This document shows, in pieces, positions 49,682 through 59,500 of a stretch of 64,000 nt of DNA (positions within the stretch are counted from its first letter, which is position 1; every line of letters starts with the position of its first letter). A program made the position numbers and the translations under genes. Origin of the DNA: JAOTVV01 sp041602035 (GTDB lineage: Bacteria > Gemmatimonadota > Gemmatimonadetes > Gemmatimonadales > GWC2-71-9). A model generated the notes under the pieces. That model made no database searches, had not been told where the DNA came from, and worked only from the letters and a program-made list of their open reading frames with translations. The stretch is from contig JBFIHA010000002.1 in assembly GCA_041602035.1 (NCBI GenBank), positions 62,001-126,000 on the forward strand, written 5' to 3'.

Positions 49682-52600
49682 GAGCGGCGCTCCCCCTCGT
49701 CCGGCACATACCCGAGGTTGGGCGCAAGCCATCGCTCGGCCGTCTCGACGGACACGCCCTTGCGGCCAGCGAAGTCTTCCACTTGGTCACGCCCGATATT
49801 CCCCAGCCCGAAGTAGAAGGACTCCGGGTGCGCGATGTACCACCCGCAGACGGAGGCCGCGGGGTGAAGCGCGAAGTTCTCGCTCAGCGTGATCCCCGTG
49901 TTTTTCGTCGCGTCGAGCAGGTCGAACAACTCCTGCTTTTGACTGTGATCGGGGCAGGCGGGGTACCCCGGTGCCGGGCGGATCCCCACGTATCGCTCCC
50001 GGATGAGATCGTCGTTGCCGAGGGCCTCATCTGATGCATACCCCCACAGCTCTCGCCGCACGCGCTCGTGCATCCGCTCCGCGAGGGCCTCGGCAAGACG
50101 GTCTGCCAACGCCTTTGCCATGATTGCGTGATAGTCGTCAGCCTCGCGCTCGTAGCGTGCGGCGAGCTCCGCGCTCTGGAAACCCGTGCTCACGGCGAAC
50201 CCGCCGATGTGATCGGTGAGCCCGGTGTCTCTCGGCGCGACGAAGTCGGCCAGACAATAATTGGATCGACCGGCCGGCTTGTGGATCTGTTGCCGCAGGT
50301 GGTGGATGGTCGATCGGACCGTCGAGCGCTCGGCGTCGGCATAGATCTCGACATCGTCGCCGCGACTGTTGGCCGGAAAGAGGCCGACGACGGCCCGGGC
50401 TGTCAGCAGTCCGTACGCGACGATATCGGCCAGGAGCTTCTCGGCGTCTTCATGCAGCAATCGCGCCTGCTCGCCGACGATCGGATCATCGAAAATCGCC
50501 GGGAACCGTCCCTTCAATTCCCAAGCCGCAAAGAACGGCGACCAATCGATATAGGCGGTCAACTCGTGCAGGGGATACGGAGCGAGCACGGTAACGCCGG
50601 GTCGGCGGGGAGCGACCGGATGGTACGCGTCCCACTCGATCTCGACTTTGCGCCGACGTGCCTCGGCGAGCGGCAGCAGCCGAGCACCTGCCGAGCGCTG
50701 CGCATGAGCCGCCCTCGCCCGTTCGTATTCTGCTCCGATGTCTCGCGTAAACACGTCTCGGCGATCCGGATTGAGGAGGCTACTCACTACGGTCACGCTG
50801 CGCGACGCGTCGAGTACGTGGATCGTGGGACCGGAATAGCCAGGTGCAATCTTGACCGCGGTGTGCACCTTCGACGTGGTTGCCCCGCCGATGAGGAGCG
50901 GCGTGTCGAAGCCCTGACGATCCATCTCCTTGGCAACATGCACCATCTCGTCCAGTGACGGGGTGATGAGGCCGCTGAGTCCGATGATGTCGGCGGCGAC
51001 CTCGCGGGCCGTTTCGAGGATCTTCGCAACAGGCACCATGACGCCCAGGTCGATCACCTCGTAGTTGTTACACTGAAGGACCACGCCGACGATATTCTTG
51101 CCGATGTCATGGACGTCGCCCTTGACGGTGGCTAGTACGACCGTGCCGGCCGCCGAACGCACTCTGTCGCTGCCGGCATTCGCTTCCTCGATGAACGGCA
51201 CGAGATAGGCGACCGCCTTCTTCATGACACGAGCGCTCTTCACGACCTGCGGAAGGAACATCCGTCCGCTTCCGAACAAGTCGCCCACAACGCTCATGCC
51301 GTCCATCAACGGGCCTTCGATCACGTCCAGCGGGTGATCCGCGGCGCGCCGGGCCTCTTCGGTGTCGTCTTCGATGTAGTCGAGGATGCCTTCGACGAGT
51401 GCATGGGTGAGGCGCTCGCCGACCGCCTTCTCCCGCCACGACAGGTCCTGGGTCCTGCGCTCCACGGTTCCGGCAACGGAGCCAGCAAGCGCCGTGAGCC
51501 GATCCGTCGCGTCCGCTCGCCGATTGAACAGCACGTCCTCGATGGCAACCCGCACGCCATCGGGCACGTCGTCGTAGACGGGGAGCGCACCGGCATTGAC
51601 AATCCCCATGTCCATGCCGGCGCGGATCGCATGGTAGAGGAACACGGCGTGCATGGTCTCCCGCAGACCGTTGTTACCGCGAAAGGCAAACGAGAGGTTG
51701 CTCACCCCACCGCTCACGAGCACACCCGGCAGGCTTTCCTTGATCCTGCGGCACGCCTGCAGGTAGGCATGCGCATAGTCGTTGTGCTCCGCGATCCCCG
51801 TCGCGACGGCGAAGATGTTGGGATCGAAGATGATGTCGTGCGGCGGGAAGCCCACCTTCTCGGTGAGAATCCGATACGCCCGGCTGCAGATCTCCACCTT
51901 GCGATCTACCGTATCTGCCTGTCCCTGTTCATCGAACGCCATCACGATCACGGCGGCACCGTAGCGGTGTACGGCCCGCGCCTGGTCGAGGAATGCTTCC
52001 TCTCCCTCCTTGAGGCTGATCGAGTTCACGACCCCCTTGCCCTGGAGGCATTGCAATCCCGCTTCGATCACCTCCCATTTGGAGCTGTCGATGACGACGG
52101 GGACCCGAGCGATGTCGGGTTCCGCCGCGAGCAGGTTGAGAAACGTGACCATGGCTCGTGCGGAGTCGAGCAATCCCTCGTCCATGTTCACGTCGATCAT
52201 CTGTGCGCCACTCGCCACTTGCTCGCGTGCGACTTCTAACGCGGTGGTGTAATCCCCTTCGCGAATCAACCGAGCGAAACGGGCGGATCCGGTGACATTG
52301 GTCCGCTCCCCGACGTTGACGAATAGCGTCTCGGGGCGCACGACGAGCGGGTCCAGCCCCGAGAGGCGCGTGAAGGGATCGAGTGTCGGAATCACGCGTG
52401 GACGGGAGGCCTGCGCGGCCTCGGCGATGGCGGCGATGTGGTCTGGCGTCGTGCCACAACATCCCCCCACGATGTTCACCAACCCGCTTGCGGCGAACTC
52501 CGCCACGATCCCCGCCATTTCCTCAGGCGACTGGTCGTATTCGCCAAACGCGTTCGGCAGGCCGGCGTTGGGGTGACAGGTGACCAACGTGTCTGCCACC

Positions 52601-53394
52601 GACGCTAGCTCGGCCAGGTGCGGCCGCAGTTCGGCGGCGCCGAGCGCACAGTTGAGTCCGACGCTGAACAGGTCGGCGTGGCTCACCGATATCCAGAATG
52701 CCTCCGGAGTCTGCCCGGAGAGTGTGCGACCGCTCCGATCGGTGATGGTGCCGGACACCATGAGAGGAACGTCCTCCCCTCGCTCGTCGAGGAGGGCTCG
52801 GATCGCGAACAGCGCCGCTTTGGCGTTCAGCGTATCGAACACCGTCTCGACCATCAGGAGATCGACGCCGCCGTCCAACAACGCGGCGGCCTGCTCGCGG
52901 TAGGCGCGCGCCAGATCGTCGAACGTCACCGCGCGAGCTCCCGGATCGGCAACGGACGGCGAGATGGAAGCGGTGCGGTTGGTGGGGCCCAAGATGCCGG
53001 CCACGAAGCGTGGCCGCGAGGGATCGCGCTCGGTGATGGCATCGGCCGCGCGCCGCGCCAGCCGGGCGGCGGCGAGGTTGACGTCCCGCACGGCGTCCTC
53101 GAGCCGGTAGTCGGCCTGCGAGATCGCGTTGGCGTTGAAGGTGTTGGTTTCGACGATGTCCGCCCCCGCGTCGAGATACGCGCGGTGGATGGACTCGATC
53201 ACGTCGGGTCGCGTGAGACTCAGGAGATCGTTATTGCCGGACAGCGGGACCGGATGGAGGCGGAACGCGTCTCCGCGGAAGTCCTCTTCCCTCAGGCGAT
53301 GGGCTTGGATCATGGTGCCCATGGCGCCGTCGAGGACGAGAATTCGCTCGCGTGTGAGCTCGCCAATCCGTCGGCTATCCGCTCGATCCGTCAT
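49678..53394 (-). CDS. metH: Methionine synthase, cobalamin-dependent
   Basis: 1238 residues, the full length of MetH. Order: homocysteine domain 1-330 (DGAMGTMIQ, ETNTFNANAISQAD, GLNCALGA, GGCCGTTPDH), folate domain about 345-640 (GERTNVTGSARF, DVNMDEGL, GVSNLSFAFRGN), cobalamin domain about 650-900 with the B12 histidine in KGDVHDIGKNIVGVVL, and activation domain about 920-1235 (FVAPRDTGLTDHIGGFAVS, RPAPGYPACPDHSQK). It transfers methyl from methyl-THF to homocysteine. ATG 53394 has GGAGG nine bases upstream. A terminator-like hairpin lies in its leader. Confidence 0.96.
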   Translation of the reverse strand: MTDRADSRRIGELTRERILVLDGAMGTMIQAHRLREEDFRGDAFRLHPVPLSGNNDLLSLTRPDVIESIHRAYLDAGADIVETNTFNANAISQADYRLEDAVRDVNLAAARLARRAADAITERDPSRPRFVAGILGPTNRTASISPSVADPGARAVTFDDLARAYREQAAALLDGGVDLLMVETVFDTLNAKAALFAIRALLDERGEDVPLMVSGTITDRSGRTLSGQTPEAFWISVSHADLFSVGLNCALGAAELRPHLAELASVADTLVTCHPNAGLPNAFGEYDQSPEEMAGIVAEFAASGLVNIVGGCCGTTPDHIAAIAEAAQASRPRVIPTLDPFTRLSGLDPLVVRPETLFVNVGERTNVTGSARFARLIREGDYTTALEVAREQVASGAQMIDVNMDEGLLDSARAMVTFLNLLAAEPDIARVPVVIDSSKWEVIEAGLQCLQGKGVVNSISLKEGEEAFLDQARAVHRYGAAVIVMAFDEQGQADTVDRKVEICSRAYRILTEKVGFPPHDIIFDPNIFAVATGIAEHNDYAHAYLQACRRIKESLPGVLVSGGVSNLSFAFRGNNGLRETMHAVFLYHAIRAGMDMGIVNAGALPVYDDVPDGVRVAIEDVLFNRRADATDRLTALAGSVAGTVERRTQDLSWREKAVGERLTHALVEGILDYIEDDTEEARRAADHPLDVIEGPLMDGMSVVGDLFGSGRMFLPQVVKSARVMKKAVAYLVPFIEEANAGSDRVRSAAGTVVLATVKGDVHDIGKNIVGVVLQCNNYEVIDLGVMVPVAKILETAREVAADIIGLSGLITPSLDEMVHVAKEMDRQGFDTPLLIGGATTSKVHTAVKIAPGYSGPTIHVLDASRSVTVVSSLLNPDRRDVFTRDIGAEYERARAAHAQRSAGARLLPLAEARRRKVEIEWDAYHPVAPRRPGVTVLAPYPLHELTAYIDWSPFFAAWELKGRFPAIFDDPIVGEQARLLHEDAEKLLADIVAYGLLTARAVVGLFPANSRGDDVEIYADAERSTVRSTIHHLRQQIHKPAGRSNYCLADFVAPRDTGLTDHIGGFAVSTGFQSAELAARYEREADDYHAIMAKALADRLAEALAERMHERVRRELWGYASDEALGNDDLIRERYVGIRPAPGYPACPDHSQKQELFDLLDATKNTGITLSENFALHPAASVCGWYIAHPESFYFGLGNIGRDQVEDFAGRKGVSVETAERWLAPNLGYVPDEGERRS

Positions 53395-53443
53395 CGAGTG
53401 ATCGCCTCCGTCCTGTCGTATGGTCGTATCCTTTGCATCAACG

Positions 53444-53485
53444 AAAAACCCCCGTCGCCAAAACGCGCCGGGGGGCGGGCTTTTT
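53444..53485 (-). terminator. Terminator-like hairpin between the yggU-like gene and metH (possible metH attenuator)
   Basis: On the minus strand, CCCCC pairs with GGGGG, with an inner CGC/GCG stem and a GTTTTG loop, and TTTTT follows directly. It lies 50 bases before the metH ATG and about 110 bases after the yggU-like stop. It may end the yggT-yggU transcript, or act as a conditional terminator in the metH leader. No SAM, SAH or cobalamin riboswitch core is visible upstream. Confidence 0.6.
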
Positions 53486-53595
53486 AGCGACTTGTTTAAC
53501 GTGGCCGCAATACGCCGCAAATCACCACGGTCTTCGGTTGTGCTCCCAATGTACCATGCCCTGGTCGCGGGCGCCATCCAGCGGCGATTCGTGCC

Positions 53596-53895
53596 CTACG
53601 CGACGCCAAGGCGGGCCAGCACGTCTCGCCGGCGAAGCCCGGTGATGGTAACACGTTTCCGACGGCCCCCGTGGCCTGCCATGATCCGGATCGCGTCGCG
53701 GGGCACGCCGAGCCGCTGGGCCAAGTACTCGATCAGGGCCTGGTTTGCCGCGCCGTCCACTGGCGGGGCCGACAGCCTGACCTTGATGGCGTCACCGTGC
53801 CAGCCACGCACCTCCGTCCGGCGAGCACGAGGCTGCACGTGGAGGCAGAGTGTAACCTGGTCCCGCAGGTGCGGGGCCGGATCGGATTCCTTCAA
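53596..53895 (-). CDS. yggU: DUF167 / YggU-family protein
   Basis: 99 residues. LCLHVQPRARRTEVRGWHGDAIKVRLSAPPVDGAANQALIEYLA is the complete YggU signature, with the C-terminal ITGL typical of the family. The small cytoplasmic protein has no established reaction. It lies 24 bases after the YggT gene, the same pairing (yggT-yggU) as in E. coli. Confidence 0.92.
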   Translation of the reverse strand: MKESDPAPHLRDQVTLCLHVQPRARRTEVRGWHGDAIKVRLSAPPVDGAANQALIEYLAQRLGVPRDAIRIMAGHGGRRKRVTITGLRRRDVLARLGVA

Positions 53896-53919
53896 GCCAG
53901 GGTCGCTCCTGTCGCGTTG

Positions 53920-54483
53920 CTACAGGATCCCGAGGATCGTCTCACGGAGTATGAGGATCAGAAACCAGGCGACGATCGGCGTGATGTCGATGGTGCCCAG
54001 CGGTGGAATCACTCGCTGCAGCGGTCGCACGATCCAGTCGGTGAGCGTGTAGAACGGACGCATCCACCGGTGGAACGGCCCGAGTCCCAGCCAGGAGCCG
54101 ACGACCCGGACGATCAGGGCAATCAGCACGAGTCCCGACCCGTAGTAGACCACGAGCCCGATCAGGCCGCTCACACCCTGTTCCGCGGCGCGGGCGGTGC
54201 GTCGGGCCGTCATCGCGACCCAGTCCAGGGCGGTGATGATCAGGATCCCCCCGACCACGCTGATCCCAAGTAGCCACCAGCCGGCGTTCTGTGGGTTGCC
54301 ACCCCGACGCAGGAGCAACGTCTCCACCGGCTGGAGCACCGGATCGGAAACCTTGCGAACTAGTTGGCCGGTCCGTCCGAGAGGATTGATCCGCCGGGTG
54401 CGAACTGCCCACGTCCCAGCGGCGACCGCACCGCTGAACACGAACATACCGAAGACGACGTATCGGATGAGATCGAGCACCAT
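53920..54483 (-). CDS. YggT-family membrane protein
   Basis: 187 residues with four hydrophobic segments: a first TM near 5-25, a second at about 70-90, and the repeat-like YYGSGLVLIALIVRVVGSWLG and ILRETILGIL near the C terminus. WMRPFYTLTDWIVRPLQRVIPP is the YggT motif (family pattern P....i..p..P.LrPiR...p). ATG 54483 starts the hydrophobic helix; a longer in-frame extension to 54684 is rejected. The family is linked to membrane stress and osmotic tolerance without a known reaction. Confidence 0.87.
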   Translation of the reverse strand: MVLDLIRYVVFGMFVFSGAVAAGTWAVRTRRINPLGRTGQLVRKVSDPVLQPVETLLLRRGGNPQNAGWWLLGISVVGGILIITALDWVAMTARRTARAAEQGVSGLIGLVVYYGSGLVLIALIVRVVGSWLGLGPFHRWMRPFYTLTDWIVRPLQRVIPPLGTIDITPIVAWFLILILRETILGIL

Positions 54484-54699
54484 TTGGGTCAGTCCTGTCT
54501 TGCCTACCCGCGTGTGCCGTGAGCCCGACGGCGGCGGCCTCGCGTGACGGCGCCGCACCGCAAGGTCTCGCGATGCCGGGGCCCCCGTCAAGGGAGGGCG
54601 GGGAGCGCGAGGCGCGAGGATATGGTTGGTTTCCCCGAGAGGCGTATACATCTTGTAGTTCACGTGAGCATCGTGTGACGACACGCGACAGGGGATACG

Positions 54700-56502
54700 G
54701 TGGGCCTATTCGATTTCCCGATCAAGATCGCACGATGGATTCGGTACGGCCTCACCCCGCCGGAGTTGGTCATCGTCCATCACCCCCGATACTCGTCGCT
54801 GAAACTGGGGCGACTGTTCGACTCGGCCCGGGCCGACAAGATCCTGGCCTTCCTTACCGATCGTGACTTAGTGCGCCGTCGGGATGTCAGCTGGCCACGT
54901 CCCTCATCGCTCGAGAACATCCTCCGCGTCCACAGCCCGGGGTACGTCGAGTCGCTGTCTGACTCGACCGTCGTCGGGACCATCCTCGGCGTCCCGGTCA
55001 GTGAGAAGCAGGTGCACGAAGCGCTGGACCTGTTTCGCCTCGCCGTCGGCGGAACCATTCAGGCAACGCGGTTGGCACTCCGCACGGGTAAGGTGGCGGT
55101 CCACATGAGCGGTGGCTTCCATCACGCCACGCCCGACGAGGGCATGGGCTTCTGCGTCTACAACGACGTTGCGATCGCCATTGCCCGTCTCCGCGCCCGG
55201 GGGTTCGAGGAACCCATCTTGGTCGTCGACCTCGATCTGCACGACGGCAACGGCACGCGGGCGGCGTTTGCGGCCGATCCGACCGTCTACACCTTCTCGA
55301 TCCACAACATTCCATGGGATGACCGTGAGGCCGTCGCGTCCACGAGCGTGGCACTGGGAAGCGATGTGACCGACGAGATCCTCCTCACCGCGCTGACCGA
55401 GCTCCTGCCCCCGATCGTCGGGCGGCACCGTCCGGGCTTGGTCGTGTACGTGGCCGGGGTCGATGGCGCGGCCGACGACGCGCTCGGTGACTGGCGGCTC
55501 ACGGCTGAGGGATTGCTCGAGCGAGATCGGTTCGTGGTCGACCTGCTGCGGAACGAGACGCGGGCCATTCCGCTCGCGGTCGTGCTGGCCGGTGGATATG
55601 GCTCGTCGGCGTGGCGGTACTCTGCCCGGTTCTTCGGGTGGCTCGCCGCGGGTGAGGTGATCGAGCCGCCGGACGACGCCGAGCTGGTGCTCAAACGGTT
55701 TCGAGCCATTTCCCGCGGATGGGATCCCGAAACGTCCGCGAGCAAGGACGACGACGATTGGGGTCTCACCGAAGAGGATCTCCTCGGTCTCGTAACGCAA
55801 CAGGAAACCCGGTTTCTCGGCACGTTCTCCCGCCACGCCGTCGAGCTACAACTCGAGCAGTTGGGTATGCTGGACAAGGTCAGAACCCTTGGTTTCGACT
55901 CGCCCACGCTCGTGCTCGACATCCCCCGAGGGCTCGATCAGGTGCTCCGGCTGTATGGCGAGCCGGACCGGACCGCCCTGCTCATGGAGCTGAAGGCCTC
56001 TCGCAGTCGCAGCATCGTGCCGGACGCCGAGGTGATCGACATCGGCTGGCTGCTGCTCCAGAATCCCCGTGTGTCGTTTACCGCACACCGTCCGCAGCTT
56101 CCGGGACAGGAGCATCCGGGACTGGGTCTGCTTCGGGAAGTGGTCGGCTGGCTCATCGTAGTGTGCGAGCGACTGCGGCTCGACGGCATCGCGTTCGTCC
56201 CGTCGCAGTACTACATGGCGGGCGTGGGAGCCCGGCACCTGAAGTTCATCGATCCGGCCCATCAGGGGTGGTTCGAGGCGCTCCACACTGCACTCCGGAC
56301 ACTGGGATTCGCGCAGGCAAATCAGGCGCTCAACGCCGGTGTGGTGGTCGATGATGCGACCGGCGACGTTGTGCGCTGGGAACCGCGACCTATGGTTCTG
56401 CCGGTCAGCGACCGGCTGCGGGCACGCGTGGCCGGCGCGGAGTACCGTGAAGCGGTCGAGCGGGCTCGGTCCCGTCTCTCGTTCAGGCTGCTGGGGGGAT
56501 AG
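54700..56502 (+). CDS. Histone-deacetylase-like zinc amidohydrolase with a ~280-residue C-terminal extension
   Basis: 600 residues. Residues about 20-310 are an HDAC/acetoin-utilisation (AcuC/HdaH) catalytic domain: tandem histidines 141-142 in GGFHHATPDEGMGFCVYND, zinc ligands Asp179 and His181 in VDLDLHDGNGT, Asp255 in VAGVDGAADD, and Tyr300 in LAGGYG. Residues about 320-600 show no family I can name: TLVLDIPRGLDQVLRLY, LLMELKASRS and GVGARHLKFIDPAHQGWFEALHTAL. GTG 54700 has AGGGGAT upstream. Possible acyl-lysine, polyamine or acetyl-sugar substrates; no polyamine genes are near. Confidence 0.87.
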   Translation: MGLFDFPIKIARWIRYGLTPPELVIVHHPRYSSLKLGRLFDSARADKILAFLTDRDLVRRRDVSWPRPSSLENILRVHSPGYVESLSDSTVVGTILGVPVSEKQVHEALDLFRLAVGGTIQATRLALRTGKVAVHMSGGFHHATPDEGMGFCVYNDVAIAIARLRARGFEEPILVVDLDLHDGNGTRAAFAADPTVYTFSIHNIPWDDREAVASTSVALGSDVTDEILLTALTELLPPIVGRHRPGLVVYVAGVDGAADDALGDWRLTAEGLLERDRFVVDLLRNETRAIPLAVVLAGGYGSSAWRYSARFFGWLAAGEVIEPPDDAELVLKRFRAISRGWDPETSASKDDDDWGLTEEDLLGLVTQQETRFLGTFSRHAVELQLEQLGMLDKVRTLGFDSPTLVLDIPRGLDQVLRLYGEPDRTALLMELKASRSRSIVPDAEVIDIGWLLLQNPRVSFTAHRPQLPGQEHPGLGLLREVVGWLIVVCERLRLDGIAFVPSQYYMAGVGARHLKFIDPAHQGWFEALHTALRTLGFAQANQALNAGVVVDDATGDVVRWEPRPMVLPVSDRLRARVAGAEYREAVERARSRLSFRLLGG

Positions 56503-56514
56503 GCGTGCCTGACC

Positions 56515-59500
56515 TCACGCCAACGCGTCGGTGACCAGGCGCAGTTGCTCGGCGGCGTGGGCCGCCGGGTAGCCTTCCGCCGGACTCGAGCGCTCGGGCC
56601 GAGAGATGTAGCGGAGTTCGAGCGGCGTGCGCATCGCGGTCGTGAGGGCGGGAATCACCCACTTCCGGGCGCCCATGTTCATGGGCTCTTCCTGCAGCCA
56701 CACCACTTCCTGAAGCCGGGGATACGAGTCGATGAGCGCGCCGACGTGTCCGGCCGGAAACGGATACATCAGCTCCAGCCGGGCCACGGCAACATGCGCG
56801 GCGTGGGGGCGGCGGTCCGACGTCATCACGTCGTAGTACACCTTACCGGAGCAGAAGACGAGCCGAGTCACGTCGTTCCGGTCCCCCGGAAGCGCCGGGT
56901 CGTCGAGTACGGGGTGGAACGTGTCCGACACGAGCGCCTCGGGGAGCGACGTCGCCTGAGGAAGCCGCAGCAGGCTCTTGGGAGTCATCACGATGAGTGG
57001 TCGGATCTCCGAGTGCTTGGCCTGGCGCCGCAGCAAGTGGAAGAACTGCGCCGGCGTCGAGCAGTTGGCGACCCGGATGTTCCCCTCGGCCCCCAGCGCC
57101 AGATACCGCTCCAGTCGCGCACTGGAGTGCTCCGGTCCCTGACCCTCGTACCCATGCGGGAGCAGCATCGTCAACCGCGTGGTCTGGCCCCACTTGGCGA
57201 GACCGGCGATGACGAACTGGTCGATCACGACTTCTGCACCGTTGGCGAAATCTCCGAACTGGGCTTCCCACAAGACCAGGGCTTCGGTGGCCGCGACGCT
57301 GTAGCCGTACTCGAAGCCGAGTGCCGCGAACTCCGACAGCGGGGAGTTGTGCAGCTCCATTGGCGCGGCCGCACCAGTGAGGTGCTGAATCGGCGTGTAG
57401 GGCTCCCCGGACTCGGAATCGAACCAGGTGAGGTGGCGCTGACTGAACGTTCCCCGGACGGTGTCCTGTCCGATGAGGCGAACGGGGACCCCCTCAGTCA
57501 CCAGGGACGCATAGGCCAGCGTCTCCGCGTGGGCCCAGTCGATCGGTGTCCCGTCAGTCACCGCGGCGCGCTGCCGGTCGATGACGCGCTTCAATTTGCG
57601 ATTGATGGCGAATCCCTCGGGAACGCGGAACAGCTCTTCGTTTAGCTGGAGCAGACGCTCGTGGTCGAGCGCCGTTCCGGGCTCGTCGAGGCTGGTCCAC
57701 ATCCCCGAGATCCGTACGGGCTCTTCACCTGCGTCGGCGCGCTGCTCCAAGTCGCTCCTCAGCCGGGTCTGCGTGTCGGCGAGGTCAGCGTACACCGTCT
57801 CGACCATGGTAGTGGCCGTGTCGTCGTCGAGGATTTCCTGGTCCACGAGGGCCTTGGCGTACAACTCGCGCACGGTGGCATGGGCATCAATGAGCCGATA
57901 CATCTCAGGCTGAGTGTAGCGCGGCTCGTCGCCCTCGTTGTGTCCGTGCCGTCGGTATCCCACGAGATTGATCACGACGTCGCCGTGGAACTTCTCCCGG
58001 TACATCATGGCCAGCCGCACCGCAGCCAGACACGCCTCCGGATCGTCAGCGTTGACGTGCACGATTGGCACGTCGAATCCCTTTGCCAGATCACTCGCGT
58101 AGTCCGTGGAGCTGGCTTCGCGCTGCGGAGTGGTGAAACCGATCTGGTTGTTCGCGATGAGATGCAGGGTGCCGCCGGTGCTGTAGCCGTTGAGCCGTGC
58201 GAGGTTGAGCGTCTCCGCCACGACCCCCTGGCCCGCGAACGCCGCATCGCCGTGGATGAGCAAGGGAAGGACGGCTGCTGAGTCGTGGCCCAACTCGCGA
58301 CCGGTGCGGTCGGACTGTCGGGCCCGGGCGTTTCCGACGACCACCGGATCGATCGCCTCGAGGTGGCTCGGATTGGGCAGCAGGGTGACGTCGATCTCGA
58401 GCCCGCGATTCGTGACGAATCTGCCGGTGAATCCGTGATGGTACTTCACGTCGCCGGTGCCGCCCATCGGCGTGAGGGTCTCTTCGACCGCTCGGCCGCC
58501 CTCGAATTCGGCGAGCAGAGTCTCGTAAGGGAGGCCCAGAATGTGGGTCAGCACGTTGAGCCGCCCCCGGTGTGCCATCCCCATCACGGCTTCGCGTGCA
58601 CCCTGTGCCACGGCCAGCGCCAGGGCTTGGTGCACCATGGGCACGAGCATGTCGAGCCCTTCGATTCCGAAGCGTTTGTGGCCCAGGTAGTTCCGATGCA
58701 GAAACCGCTCGAGCACGTCCACGTTGGTGAGCTCCGCCAGCAGCCGGAGCTTGACGTCGTCCCGTAGCGGGTACCGATGCTCGCCCGACTCGATTACGCG
58801 CCGCAGCCAGCCACGCTCCTCGTGATCGGCAATGTGCTCGATCTCGTACGCCATCGTGCCGCAATACGTGTCGCGGAGGCGCGGCAGTTGGTCCTCGAGC
58901 GTCTCACCGCCGACGTACGTCTGGAGAACGTCGGCCGGGATCTGCCGCATGATTTCCGGCGTGAGAGCGAGATTGTCCGGGTCGAGTGCAGGGTCGCCCT
59001 TGGGTGGGGTGCCGAGGGGGTCGAGCCGGGCCGCGAGGTATCCGTGGGTCCGGAAGTTACGGACCAGCGCCATGCCCGCGGCGACGTGGTAGAGGAGTGC
59101 GCTGGATGCCACCGCCTGGGCCGTCGGTGCGGCGCGACCAGGAGCCGCCGCCGCGCCGGCCGTCATGGCGGTGCGGATGGCGGATTCGAGCGCCATCTGT
59201 TCCAGCGCCATCGCCTCGCCGATCACCTGATAGAAGGCGTCATCGCCTTGCAGGAGCTCGTCGAGCTTCTGGAGGAACATCCCCGACTCGGCGCCCTGGA
59301 TGATCCGGTGGTCGTAGGTGCTGGTGACGGTCATCAGGCGAACGCCGGCTACGGTGCGGATCGCCCCGGTGGCGATAATGGAGCCCTGGCCCTTCATGAG
59401 ACGGGGCACGGATGCCACCGTGCCGATGGTGCCGGGGTTCGTGAGCGTGATGGTCGCGCCCATGTAGGCGTCCGGGAGCAGCTTGCCGTCGCGTGCTCCC

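Noticed and set aside
53395..53595. SAM, SAH or cobalamin riboswitch before metH
   Set aside because: None of the conserved core sequences I know are present; only a terminator-like stem is visible.
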